Shown one piece after another: positions 26,689 through 35,267 of a stretch of 52,348 nucleotides of DNA. The notes under the pieces are model-generated. The model did not search any database. It was not told the DNA's origin and was given only the letters and a program-made list of their open reading frames with translations. A program made the translations under genes and the position numbers. The DNA is from Ralstonia sp. ASV6 (GTDB taxonomy: Bacteria; Pseudomonadota; Gammaproteobacteria; Burkholderiales; Burkholderiaceae), in the NCBI RefSeq assembly GCF_016429285.1, contig NZ_JAELUI010000020.1, positions 1 to 52,348 of the forward strand, read 5' to 3'. Position 1 is the stretch's first letter; the number at the start of each line of letters is the position of its first letter.

Positions 26689-28755
26689 ATGATGCTGGAT
26701 CACCCACATTCCGGCCGGCACGCCATTGCCCTGGCGGTTGCCGTGCTGTCGTCCATGTCCGCCGCCCGCGCGGCGGAGCCCACCCCACCTGCGTTCGACC
26801 TAGCGACCACGATGGTGATTGCACCGGCGCCGTCGTCACCGCTCACCATCGTCACCGATCCGAAATCCCCACGTCAGCCATTGCCCGCCAGCGATGGCGC
26901 GGACTACCTCAAGACCATCCCCGGCTTCACGTCCATCCGCAGCGGCGGCACCAATGGCGATCCGGTACTGCGCGGCATGTTCGGCTCGCGGCTGAACATT
27001 CTGACTAACGGTACATCGATGCTGGGCGCGTGCCCCAACCGCATGGACGCGCCCACGTCGTACATCTCGCCCGAGAGCTACGACAAGCTGACGGTCATCA
27101 AAGGACCGGAATCGGTGATCTACGGACCCGTCGGCTCGGCGGGCACGGTGCTGTTCGAGCGCAACACCAAACGCTTTACCGAGCCCGGCACGCGCTTTGA
27201 CGGCAGCGTGGTCGGAGGCTCATTCGGCCGTAATGACCAGAACGCCGATTTCACCGCCGGCACGCCCGACGCCTACGCGCGCATCACCGCCAACCACGCA
27301 CACCAGCAGGACTACAAAGACGGCAACGGCAACACCATTCCCTCGCAATGGGACAAGTGGAACGTCGACGCCGCGCTCGGCCTCACGCCCGATGACCACA
27401 CGCGCCTGGAGCTGACGGCTGGCACCGGCGACGGCTATGCACGCTATGCGGGGCGCGGTATGGACGGGGCGCATTTCCGTCGCGAAAGCGTGGGCCTGCG
27501 CTTTGACAAATCGCACATCGGTGAAATCCTGCAGCGCATCGAGGCGCAGGTCTACTACAACGATGCCGACCATGTGATGGACAACTTCACGCTGCGCAAA
27601 CCCGACCCGATGAGCAGCATGCCGATGGGGATGGCTGCCGACGTGGGCCGACGCACGGTCGGTGGGCGCGTGGCGGCCACACTGCGTTGGGCTGATGCGC
27701 TGCAGCTCGTCACCGGCCTGGACATGCAGACGAGCCGTCTGCGCTCACGCAGCGGCACCGACATGATCTCGTACAGCACGCAGCCATGGACGCCTGCAGC
27801 CAGCTTCTTCAACACGGGGGGCTTTGGCGAACTCACCTGGTTTGCAACCGAGCGCCAACGCGTGATTGCCGGCGCGCGTATCGACCAGGCCAGCGCCCGC
27901 GACGACCGTGCATCGATCAGCAGCATGATGGGCAGCCGCCCCAATCCCACCGCGGGCCAAGATCGCTCGCGCACGTTGCCCAGCGGCTTCGTGCGCTACG
28001 AGCACGACGTGTCCGGCATGCCCGCCACGCTGTATGCGGGCGTTGGTCATGCAGAGCGCTTTCCGGATTACTGGGAACTGATTTCGCCGAGCATGGGGCC
28101 GACAGGCTCCGTCAACGCGTTCTCCGCCATCCGGCCAGAGAAGACCACGCAACTCGACGTGGGCGCGCAGTACAAGAGCGCACGCTTTGATGCGTGGGTG
28201 TCGGCGTATGCGGGTGTGGTCAACGACTTCATTCTCTTCAACTACCGCCCCGGCATGATGGGGCCGATGTCACAAGCCACCAACGTAGATGCTCGCATTG
28301 CTGGCGGCGAGATCGGCGGAACATGGCGCGTGAGCAATGCATGGCGCGTTGACGGTGCACTCGCGTACGCGTGGGGACGCAACAGCAGCACCGGCCAGCC
28401 GCTGCCGCAGATGCCGCCGCTGGACCTGCGCCTGGGCGTGGAGTACGAGCGCGGGCCGTGGTCAGCTGGCGGACTGTGGCGCGTGGCGGCGGCACAGCAC
28501 CGTTACGCGTTGAACCAGGGCAACGTGGTCGGTCAAGACTTCGGGCCGAGTGCAGGCTTTGGTGTGCTGTCGCTGCATGCGGGCTATGCCATCAGCAAGA
28601 CCGTGCGCGTGGCGGTGGGCGTCGACAACGTGCTGAACAAGGCTTACACCGAGCACCTGAACCTGGCAGGCGATGCGGGTTTCGGCTTTCCGGCACGCAC
28701 GCCTATCCCCGAACCGGGGCGCACCGCGTGGGCGCGCGTGAGCATCAAGATGTAG
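26689..28755 (+). CDS. TonB-dependent copper receptor (OprC/NosA-like), 688 aa
   Basis: This is an outer-membrane receptor with an N-terminal signal (AIALAVAVLSSMSAARA), a plug domain and a 22-strand barrel. GADYLKTIPGFTSIRSGG opens the plug, and SMLGACPNRMDAPTSYI is a signature of the TonB-copper subfamily, with possible metal-binding Cys and Met residues. Met-rich loops (DPMSSMPMGMAADVG, YRPGMMGPMSQ) also suit copper. The C-terminus ends RTAWARVSIKM, near a typical barrel end. The start was placed at ATG 26689; ATG 26692 is equally possible. The pairing with the DUF2946 gene supports a copper role. Confidence 0.92.
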   Translation: MMLDHPHSGRHAIALAVAVLSSMSAARAAEPTPPAFDLATTMVIAPAPSSPLTIVTDPKSPRQPLPASDGADYLKTIPGFTSIRSGGTNGDPVLRGMFGSRLNILTNGTSMLGACPNRMDAPTSYISPESYDKLTVIKGPESVIYGPVGSAGTVLFERNTKRFTEPGTRFDGSVVGGSFGRNDQNADFTAGTPDAYARITANHAHQQDYKDGNGNTIPSQWDKWNVDAALGLTPDDHTRLELTAGTGDGYARYAGRGMDGAHFRRESVGLRFDKSHIGEILQRIEAQVYYNDADHVMDNFTLRKPDPMSSMPMGMAADVGRRTVGGRVAATLRWADALQLVTGLDMQTSRLRSRSGTDMISYSTQPWTPAASFFNTGGFGELTWFATERQRVIAGARIDQASARDDRASISSMMGSRPNPTAGQDRSRTLPSGFVRYEHDVSGMPATLYAGVGHAERFPDYWELISPSMGPTGSVNAFSAIRPEKTTQLDVGAQYKSARFDAWVSAYAGVVNDFILFNYRPGMMGPMSQATNVDARIAGGEIGGTWRVSNAWRVDGALAYAWGRNSSTGQPLPQMPPLDLRLGVEYERGPWSAGGLWRVAAAQHRYALNQGNVVGQDFGPSAGFGVLSLHAGYAISKTVRVAVGVDNVLNKAYTEHLNLAGDAGFGFPARTPIPEPGRTAWARVSIKM

Positions 28756-28876
28756 CGCGGTATTGCGCCGCATGCACATTGCGCGAGGAAATTCTCCAAA
28801 TGTGACCCTGCAGGCGCACAAAATCACCGTGCCTGCATTGAGGCTCGTAGCGCCCTGCACTACCTTGGAACCATCA

Positions 28877-28918
28877 GCGATCGCACGCCGCGCCCGGCGC
28901 GCGGTCGCTTTTCGTTTT
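28877..28918 (+). terminator. Intrinsic terminator after the TonB receptor
   Basis: GCGATCGCACGCC at 28877-28889 pairs with GGCGCGCGGTCGC at 28896-28908 (one mismatch, one G-U) around a 6-base loop and is followed by TTTTCGTTTT. It separates the receptor from the HdeD-like gene, whose ribosome site starts only a few bases later. Confidence 0.75.
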
Positions 28919-28937
28919 CGACCAAGGAGTGTTGTTC

Positions 28938-29498
28938 ATGCTGCATGCGCTTTCCAAGTTGTGGTGGGTGCTCGCGCTGCGCGGGCTGTGTGCGTTGGCC
29001 ATCGGTGTTGGCGCATTCATGGTGCCGGCGGCAACGCTGGCTGCGCTGGTTCTGGTGTTTGGTATCTATGCGCTGGTGGAGGGCTGCCTGCTGCTGGCAA
29101 CGTCCTTTGGCGGCCAACATCGCAGCCACGATCGCTGGCCCACTTTGCTGCAGGGGTTGCTGGGTGTGGCGGTAGGTGTACTGACGCTGTTCAATCCGGC
29201 CGTCACTGCGCTGGGGCTGCTGCTGTACATCGCCGCGTGGTTGCTCGCGCAGGGCGTGCTGCAGATCGTGGTGGCCGTGCGCCTGCGTGAAGAACTGCAC
29301 GGCGAATGGTGGTTGATCCTTGGTGGCATCGCCAGCGTGCTGTTGGCCGGCTTCCTGCTGTGGCGGCCCGAGGCGGGTGTGTTGGCCGTACTGTGGTGGA
29401 TTGGCGCGTGGGCCATCGTGTGGGGCATCGCGCTGATCCTTGCAGCGCTGCGTGTGCGCAAGTGGGGCCGCAGCGGCTCGGCTCGGGCATTCGCTTAG
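28938..29498 (+). CDS. HdeD-family (DUF308) membrane protein, 186 aa
   Basis: Six hydrophobic segments are visible, with ALRGLCALAIGVGAFMVPA, then LLQGLLGVAVGVLTLFNPAV and GEWWLILGGIASVLLAGFLL. The paired-helix repeats and the LxGxxxxxxGxxxxxxP pattern are typical of HdeD/DUF308, inner-membrane proteins linked to acid stress in enterics. AAGGAG ends 8 bases before the ATG at 28938. Its substrate or partner is unknown. Confidence 0.9.
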   Translation: MLHALSKLWWVLALRGLCALAIGVGAFMVPAATLAALVLVFGIYALVEGCLLLATSFGGQHRSHDRWPTLLQGLLGVAVGVLTLFNPAVTALGLLLYIAAWLLAQGVLQIVVAVRLREELHGEWWLILGGIASVLLAGFLLWRPEAGVLAVLWWIGAWAIVWGIALILAALRVRKWGRSGSARAFA

Positions 29499-29510
29499 CG
29501 CCGTGTCGTC

Positions 29511-30145
29511 ATGGGCGCGCCTTTTTGTGATCGATTCCGTGATCGCACAGATGCCGACCGGCAACTCGCCGCTGCGATCACAGCGCTCAACCTGCCCGCG
29601 CCGCGCATCGTGCTGGCACTGCCGCGCGGCGGTGTGCCGGTCGGCTATGCGGTTGCGCGAGCGTTGAGTACAACACTCGGCGCGCTGGCCAATTGCGGAG
29701 CGGGTCTAACGCCGCATATCGAATGGAACACTGAACTGCTCAATGCCATCGGCCCTTCGCAAGCGCGTATCTGGACAACGTGACGGCACAAGCGCTGGCA
29801 GAACTGGAGCGCCGCCGCGCACGCTACGGCGTCGTACCGTTGCCGCTGGCAGATGCAACCGTCATCGTCACAGACGATGGCATCGCAACCGGGGCGACGA
29901 TGCGCGCAGCCCTGGCTGCGGTACGCCGTGCCAAACCCGGGTGCCTGGTGCTGGCGGTTCCCTCCGCGCCAGAGACCACGTGGCACACGCTGCGCGCTGA
30001 AGTGGATGAAGGCCTGTGCCTCATCGCGCCTCCCGACTTCAGCTTCCAGGCCGTCGGGCAGTACTACGGCAATTTCGATCAGACCGAAGACAGTGAAGTG
30101 ATTGCGCTGCTGGCAGACGCCGCGCAACGCAATCCTCGTGAGCCC
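29511..30145 (+). pseudogene. Decayed phosphoribosyltransferase gene
   Basis: The first part (from ATG 29511) has FRDRTDADRQLAAAI and VLALPRGGVPVGYAVARAL, the normal start of a PRTase of this class. About 20-30 residues usually present next (the segment with VRK and GxxELAMGA) are missing around 29680-29700. Near 29752-29766 the frame then shifts. The rest reads VTAQALAELERRRARYG and the PRPP loop VTDDGIATGATM in another frame (from about 29780). The second frame has no stop until 30391, inside the opposite MFS gene, so the natural C-terminus is also lost. At least two lesions make a functional enzyme unlikely, unless the sequence has errors. Confidence 0.75.
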
Positions 30146-31402
30146 TCAAGCTGTCTGCAGACGCTGCTTGCGCTCGATGTCCGGCAGGAACACGGTCAGC
30201 AGGCCGATGAGCGGCAGGAACGAGCAGAGGTGGTAGACATGAAAGATATCCGTCGCATCTGCCAGCTTGCCAAGCACGGCGGCACCGATCCCGCCCAGCC
30301 CGAACGCAAACCCGAAGAACATGCCCGACACCATCCCCACCTTGCCGGGAATCAACTCCTGTGCATACACGAGGATGGCCGAGAACGCTGACGCCAGCAC
30401 CAACCCGATGATGACCGTCAACACCGCAGTCCAGAACAGGTTGGCGTACGGCAGCAGCAGCGTGAACGGCGCCACCCCCAGGATCGACACCCAGATCACG
30501 ACCTTGCGGCCCACGCGGTCACCGATCGGCCCGCCCACAATCGTGCCCACCGCCACCGAGAACAGGAAGAGGAACAGGAACAGTTGCGAGGTCTGCGCCG
30601 ACAGCTGGAACTTGGTGATCAGGTAGAACGTGTAGTAGCTGTTCAAGCTTGCCAGGTAGAAATACTTGGAGAACAGCAGCACGACCAGCAGCGTCATCGC
30701 AAACGCCACCTGACGGCCCGACAGCTTGACCGCCGCATGCGCGCGGCCGCCTGCCTTGCGGCCGTGGCCAGCAGCACGTTCACGCTTGTACCAGCCACCC
30801 ACGTGGTAGAGCACGAAGATGGCAATGAGCGCCGCAATCGAGAACCACGCCAGACTGTGCTGGCCGTACGGCATGATGATGAGCGCCGCCAGCAGCGGAC
30901 CCATTGCGCTACCCGCGTTGCCGCCCACCTGGAACAGCGATTGCGCCAGACCGTGCCTGCCGCCCGAAGCCATGCGCGCCACACGCGACGATTCCGGATG
31001 GAAGATCGACGAGCCCGTCCCCACCAGCGCGGCCGCCAGCAGCAGCGTGCCAAAGTTGGGGGCCACTGACATCAGCAGCAGCCCCACCAGCGTAAAGCCC
31101 ATTCCAACCGACAACGAATACGGCTTGGGATGTTTGTCGGTGTACAGCCCGACCATCGGCTGCAGCAGCGACGCCGTGATCTGATACACGAGCGTGATCA
31201 GCCCAATCTGCGAGAAATCGAGATGGAAGTTGCCCTTGAGCAGCGGATAGATCGCCAGGATCAACGACTGCATCATGTCGTTGAGGAAGTGCGCGAAGCT
31301 GATGGCGCCGATCACGCCAAAGCCGGTCTTGTCGGCCTGCGCGGCTGTGGTGGCCGCGGGGTTGGCCAAATCAGCGGCCGTGCCGTTTGCGATGTTTTGC
31401 AT
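30146..31402 (-). CDS. fsr: MFS exporter, fosmidomycin-resistance (Fsr) type, 418 aa
   Basis: This is a 12-helix inner-membrane transporter of the major facilitator superfamily. ISFAHFLNDMMQSLILAIYP near the N-terminus, then LVGTGSSIFHPESSRVAR and GPIGDRVGRKVVIW, are typical of the Fsr subgroup, which exports fosmidomycin in E. coli. The middle loop (GHGRKAGGRAHAAVK) is basic as usual. The ATG ending at 31402 was preferred over one 14 codons upstream because it matches the family start. The stop abuts the end of the decayed PRTase on the other strand. Confidence 0.92.
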   Translation of the reverse strand: MQNIANGTAADLANPAATTAAQADKTGFGVIGAISFAHFLNDMMQSLILAIYPLLKGNFHLDFSQIGLITLVYQITASLLQPMVGLYTDKHPKPYSLSVGMGFTLVGLLLMSVAPNFGTLLLAAALVGTGSSIFHPESSRVARMASGGRHGLAQSLFQVGGNAGSAMGPLLAALIIMPYGQHSLAWFSIAALIAIFVLYHVGGWYKRERAAGHGRKAGGRAHAAVKLSGRQVAFAMTLLVVLLFSKYFYLASLNSYYTFYLITKFQLSAQTSQLFLFLFLFSVAVGTIVGGPIGDRVGRKVVIWVSILGVAPFTLLLPYANLFWTAVLTVIIGLVLASAFSAILVYAQELIPGKVGMVSGMFFGFAFGLGGIGAAVLGKLADATDIFHVYHLCSFLPLIGLLTVFLPDIERKQRLQTA

Positions 31403-31869
31403 GGTGGTTTTGCGGAGATAGAAGTTCAAGCGAGGAGCGCTCAATCATGCGCTCAAACAGTGCAGGCTTGTTGCCGCAAATTCGACAATGATTAGCGCGA
31501 ATCAGACAAATTATTGTCGGGGCAAAAGCGTCACCACACGCCACGCCGCTTCACCAAAATCCCCACTCGGTTTTCCGCAAACCCGCACCGCGCTTGCCTC
31601 GGCAGACAGCTAACCTGTTAGCCATTTTCGTGCACGAGGCTCGTCCGTTCGTAGCATGGCTCGCTAGGAGGCGCTTTCTATACTCGCCAGCATGGACTGC
31701 GGTACGACGCAAGCAGCGCAAACGGCGCCAGTACCGACAGCCAGACGGACCCGGCGCATGCTCAGCTCAGCACATCAGCAAGAGCACGCGCACGATCTGC
31801 GCACCGAACCGGTGACTGGCGCCCCAGGACTTGGCCGCCGCACACCGGCCAGCCATGGAAGGGGGAGCC
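31403..31869. promoter_or_regulatory. 467-bp gap upstream of fsr with an inverted repeat
   Basis: No convincing gene is seen here. At 31483-31519 CGACAAT and ATTGTCG form an inverted repeat, and inside it 31505-31518 is GACAA-ATTA-TTGTC. Placed about 100 bp upstream of fsr, this may be an operator for the exporter. The rest looks like ordinary non-coding DNA. Confidence 0.4.
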
Positions 31870-32091
31870 ATGAAAATCCTGATAACGGGAACGCACTGTC
31901 GCGCGATGGGAGACCTTTTTTACCAGGTCTTGCTCGACGACCGCGTCATCTGCTGCTTCGTGACCTCCGAAGCCGTAGACGTGACCGGCAACGCCACGCA
32001 TCTGTCGCCCGCCATCCGTTCCCCGTGTACCGACCCTCGGCTCGCTGACGTCTCTCGGTCAGCGAGTTATTGCGCGCCCCTCGTCCCGTAG
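31870..32091 (+). CDS. Small hypothetical protein, 73 aa (doubtful)
   Basis: GGGGGAG lies just before ATG 31870, and the start MKILITGTHCRAMGDLFYQV resembles a Rossmann-type beginning. The last 20 codons run through a hairpin region, so the true end may be earlier in an ancestral gene. No family is recognised, and it may be a fragment. Confidence 0.3.
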   Translation: MKILITGTHCRAMGDLFYQVLLDDRVICCFVTSEAVDVTGNATHLSPAIRSPCTDPRLADVSRSASYCAPLVP

Positions 32092-32104
32092 GGCGCGCTC
32101 TTTT
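32041..32104 (+). terminator. Two adjacent hairpins, the second followed by a T-run
   Basis: CTCGCTGAC/GTCAGCGAG (32041-32066) and GCGCGCCC/GGGCGCGC (32072-32098) are perfect stems. The second is followed by TCTTTT and works as a rightward terminator. They close the 31870 transcript before the convergent AI-2E gene. Confidence 0.7.
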
Positions 32105-32163
32105 CTGCCGATGCCGTCAGCGCGGGGGCGCTGGCGGTGCCACCCTCACAAGCCAGACAGGCG

Positions 32164-33189
32164 CTATCCGATCAATCCGGCGTCTGTCAGCTCACGCTTC
32201 ATATAGGCGTACAGCACCGGGGCGGCAATCACGCCGCCCACCCCGAACAGCGCCTCCATCACGATCAGCGCGAGGATCAGCTCCCAGGCGCGCGCATCGA
32301 TGCGGCTGCCGATGATGCGCGCGTTCACGAAGTACTCCAGCTTGTGCACCACCACCAGGAAGACCAGCGACGCCACCGCTAGCTCCAGCGACGCCGTCAC
32401 GCTCATCAGCACGATGGCCGTGTTGGAGATCAGGTTGCCTGCCACCGGAATCAGCCCAGCCACGAAGGTCAACAGGATCAGCGACTTGGAATACGGCACG
32501 TGCTGCCCGAATAGCGGCAACGCCCCCAACAGGTAGATGGCCGCCAGCGCCGTGTTGAGCGCGGAGATCTTCACCTGCGCAAACACCACGGCCTCGAATG
32601 CGCCCGTGAGCCGCCCCAATCGGTTCAGCAACGCCGCAGCCAGCGGCTTGTGACGTGCCGGATCCGGCGTATCCGACCACGCCACCATCGCCCCCAGGAT
32701 CAGCCCGACCAGCATCAGCGCGCTGGCACGCAACCCGTCGATACCAATGGTCGACACCTGGTGCCCATGCTCCTTGAGCATCTGCACGAGCTGCAAACGC
32801 AACTCGGACACGGACTGCGGCACATAGTCGACCACCGCCGCGGGCAGCGATTCACGCAGGTTGTCGAGCACGTCGGCAATGCGCGTCAGCATGCCTTCAA
32901 GCCCGTGGCCGTGCTCGACCAGGCGGCCGATTCCGATGCCAAGCCCGGCAAGAATCAGTGCCGCAATCAGGAACACGCCGATCACCGCGATCGCCTTGGC
33001 GCTCTTGGTGAGCGTGCGCCGCTCGCGCAGACGTGCCTCCAGCTTGCGCGCGAGCGCGTAGACAAGAAAGCCGGCAATGGCGGCCGGCAGCAAATGCAGC
33101 CACAACACGGCCGCGATCATGGCGGCTACCAGCACATAGCTGACGGTATCAATGGTGCGGGAATGCATGGGCGGAGGAAGCATCGTCAT
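32164..33189 (-). CDS. AI-2E family transporter (PerM-like), 341 aa
   Basis: This inner-membrane protein has about seven hydrophobic segments, with a soluble region in the first half (RESLPAAVVDYVPQSVSEL). FEAVVFAQVKISALNTALAA, then FVAGLIPVAGNLISNTAIVL and EALFGVGGVIAAPVLYAYMK match the AI-2E/PerM superfamily. The ATG ending at 33189 overlaps the stop of the upstream gene as ATGA, so the two are cotranscribed. The substrate is uncertain; only a few members are linked to AI-2 or Na+/H+ exchange. Confidence 0.9.
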   Translation of the reverse strand: MTMLPPPMHSRTIDTVSYVLVAAMIAAVLWLHLLPAAIAGFLVYALARKLEARLRERRTLTKSAKAIAVIGVFLIAALILAGLGIGIGRLVEHGHGLEGMLTRIADVLDNLRESLPAAVVDYVPQSVSELRLQLVQMLKEHGHQVSTIGIDGLRASALMLVGLILGAMVAWSDTPDPARHKPLAAALLNRLGRLTGAFEAVVFAQVKISALNTALAAIYLLGALPLFGQHVPYSKSLILLTFVAGLIPVAGNLISNTAIVLMSVTASLELAVASLVFLVVVHKLEYFVNARIIGSRIDARAWELILALIVMEALFGVGGVIAAPVLYAYMKRELTDAGLIG

Positions 33190-33851
33190 GAGAACAGGCC
33201 TGCAGCGATGTTGATGGAGAGCGCGAGGATGCTCGTATTGAAGAAGAACGACAGCAGCGACTGCCCGAGCACCGCCCGCCGCATGGCGCGCGAGCGGATG
33301 GCAACATCGGCCGTCTGGCTGGCGACCGCGATCGTAAAGGAGAAGTAGAGAAAATCCCAGTAATCGGGCTCGATCTCCCGGTCGGGAAACACCAGCGTCG
33401 GCTCGTTCGGCACGCGATAGTACAGATGCGCGTAGTGCACGGTAAACATCATCGGCACCATCAGCCAGGCACCCAGCACCGTCACGCCGGTCAACGCGTA
33501 GTGCCAGGCCTGCGCATGCCCCGCCGATTTGGCCGTGACCAGCTCGAAGGCAATCGCCACCATGCTCGCCACGACGCCCAGGCAAACAACGGCCAGCACC
33601 GCCGAGGCACGTTCATCCTCACGGCGCGCCACCGCGCGGATGCGGCGCGGGTCGGCCTTGAGCATCATCACCGAGACCAGCACCAGATACGTCCACACGG
33701 CAACGTCCCAGCCAAGCAGCGCGCGTGTGAGCCAGCCATGCGCGGTCGGTATCAGCACAGCAACAACGGTGCCCAGCGCGAATGCGCCGAGCAGGCGCGG
33801 CCGCGAAGAGGCGAATCGGGAGATCGGGAAGGACTCGTCCTGCGGGTTCAC
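33186..33851 (-). CDS. DUF1345 membrane protein, 221 aa
   Basis: About five membrane segments are seen. The C-terminal EPDYWDFLYFSFTIAVASQT with ADVAIRSRAMRR and SLLSFFFNTSILALSIN is the signature of DUF1345. A GTG start (33849-33851) was selected, with AAGAGG just upstream, over a TTG nine codons earlier. It is cotranscribed with the AI-2E gene. Its role is unknown. Confidence 0.9.
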   Translation of the reverse strand: MNPQDESFPISRFASSRPRLLGAFALGTVVAVLIPTAHGWLTRALLGWDVAVWTYLVLVSVMMLKADPRRIRAVARREDERASAVLAVVCLGVVASMVAIAFELVTAKSAGHAQAWHYALTGVTVLGAWLMVPMMFTVHYAHLYYRVPNEPTLVFPDREIEPDYWDFLYFSFTIAVASQTADVAIRSRAMRRAVLGQSLLSFFFNTSILALSINIAAGLFS

Positions 33852-33931
33852 ATGGGCCTCTTGCGTGCGTTCTGGCAAGGCGACATGGTAGCTGCTCAGG
33901 CTTGAACGCCCAACGCCGTTTCAGGGCCGCT

Positions 33932-34249
33932 TCAGGACGACATGAGCATCGACGCGAATGAACGCTTGCACTTCTGTTTCACACGCTCGTGCGTCTTCAG
34001 ATGCTCGGCAGTGATGATGGCCGCCGGATAGACGCGGCACATGCCGACCATGGCGATGTCGAGCGAGTCCGATGAGCCGGCCTGGAACTCGAATTGCTCA
34101 AGCACGGTGTCATCTGTATCGCGCACGGTGATCTGGAACGGACCGGGGGTGACGAAGGTGGTGCAACCGGCCAGCATCGCGGCCGCCGCAGCCAGAGCGA
34201 TGCACAGCGTAGAACGGGTTTTGCCAACAAGGCGGCGGGCAGGGGTCAT
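33932..34249 (-). CDS. Small lipoprotein, 105 aa
   Basis: The ATG ending at 34249 starts a signal peptide with lipobox MLAGC (Cys29). The mature part is a short beta-rich domain with FQITVRDTDDTVLEQFEFQA and two cysteines (MCRVYP, KQKCKR). A longer start upstream lacks a ribosome site. GGAGCCCCCG upstream of the ATG may serve as one. The function is unknown. Confidence 0.75.
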   Translation of the reverse strand: MTPARRLVGKTRSTLCIALAAAAAMLAGCTTFVTPGPFQITVRDTDDTVLEQFEFQAGSSDSLDIAMVGMCRVYPAAIITAEHLKTHERVKQKCKRSFASMLMSS

Positions 34250-34307
34250 CGGGGGCTCCAGGCGTAAATGCCAATCAGACGCGACGACACTATATCGGTT
34301 CACAAAA

Positions 34308-34336
34308 ACAAAAACGCCCGCAAACGCGGGCGTTCT
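34308..34336 (-). terminator. Intrinsic terminator after the repeat-protein gene
   Basis: ACGCCCGC and GCGGGCGT form an 8-bp stem with a 4-base loop. On the minus strand the T-run TTTTTGTTTTTG follows. It ends the transcript of the leftward repeat-protein gene. Confidence 0.85.
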
Positions 34337-34378
34337 TACACATCACGTGCGCTGGGCGTCTTCGCCCCGGCAGCGCAT

Positions 34379-34777
34379 TCAGACGTTGGCGCCGTCGGTG
34401 TACGTGTTGAACTTGTCGCCAACCTTGGCACCTTCCGTGTAGGTGTCGAACTTACCAGCACGTGCCAGTGCACCTTCGGTGTACGGGTCAAACTTGCTGC
34501 CCGCCTTGGCACCTTCCGTGTAGGTGTCGAACTTGCCAGCACGGGCCAGTGCGCCTTCGGTGTACGGATCGAACTTGCTGCCGGCCTTGGCGCCTTCCGT
34601 GTAGGTGTCGAACTTGCCGGCACGGGCCAGCGCGCCTTGGCTGTACACATCAAACTTGTCGCCCACCTTTGCACCTTCGGTGTACGGGTCGAACTTGCTG
34701 CCTGCCTTGGCGCCTTGCGTGTAGACGTCAAAACGTTGGCCGGCTGCGGCGCCTTGGGTGTACACGTCGAACTTCGT
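34379..34777 (-). repeat. DNA tandem repeats of the FDxYTxGA gene
   Basis: Units of 39 and 42 bp repeat along the coding part, with an 81-bp pair unit occurring about twice nearly unchanged. Such identity allows unequal recombination, so the repeat number may vary between strains. Confidence 0.75.
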
Positions 34778-34843
34778 AGCGGCCAGGGCGGGCACGGTGG
34801 CCAGGGCGATCAGGGCAGCGATCAGGGTGCGTTGGGCTTTCAT
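34379..34843 (-). CDS. Secreted tandem-repeat protein (FDxYTxGA repeats), 154 aa
   Basis: A signal peptide (TLIAALIALATVPALA, cleavage before ATKF) precedes ten head-to-tail repeats of 13-14 residues. Each follows the pattern FDxYTxGAxAGxK. Two repeat types alternate (FDTYTEGAKAGSK and FDPYTEGALARAGK), forming an 81-bp higher-order repeat. Nothing else is in the mature protein. Each unit has two aromatics and an acidic residue, giving a possible metal- or surface-binding array. I recognise such proteins from Ralstonia relatives but no function is known. A strong terminator follows. Confidence 0.8.
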   Translation of the reverse strand: MKAQRTLIAALIALATVPALAATKFDVYTQGAAAGQRFDVYTQGAKAGSKFDPYTEGAKVGDKFDVYSQGALARAGKFDTYTEGAKAGSKFDPYTEGALARAGKFDTYTEGAKAGSKFDPYTEGALARAGKFDTYTEGAKVGDKFNTYTDGANV

Positions 34844-35267
34844 GATGTCTTCTCCAGATGGGCGCAGCGCGTCAGGCAGGTATCCGGTACTTCTCTTGGA
34901 CTGTTTCGCTGCGGCGCCGCATTCGATGGACTCATCGTAGGCGAGCCTGTTCAGACAATAAATGTCGCGACAAACAATTTATTGTTGCTATATTAGAAAT
35001 TACGGGAAAACCCGCATCACCGCTGGTTTTGTGGCTTACAGAAAGGATTAGCGGGTTTGTTTGCGCAAACTGGAGATGTGACTTTTTTGAAAAAAGTCAG
35101 CTTTGTACGCCCGCCGAACGGTTGGGATGGCTTCACTTTCTTGCGGCGCACCAACGGCATATGCGCCGCACAGATTGTCATTTCCCGATACAAACACGCA
35201 CAGGTTTGTAGGCGGGCCTGTGTCACACTGCGCGACATCGCTTCTGCCCCTTCCTGCCCCACACACG
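34844..35267. promoter_or_regulatory. 424-bp AT-rich gap with four palindromes
   Basis: No convincing gene is seen. Palindromic elements are ACAATAAAT/ATTTATTGT (34955-34985), TGTCGCGACA (34963-34972), GTTTGCGCAAAC (35059-35070) and GACTTTTTT-G-AAAAAAGTC (35080-35098). They lie between the divergent repeat-protein and DUF6726 genes, close to the edge of the phage-tail cluster. Some may be operators. Confidence 0.45.

Noticed and set aside
31403-31500. Riboswitch in the fsr leader
   Set aside because: I saw only a short inverted repeat and none of the conserved cores of known riboswitch classes.
34858-35211. Open frames across the gap before the DUF6726 gene
   Set aside because: Weak starts, unusual composition and interruption by palindromes; no family resemblance.
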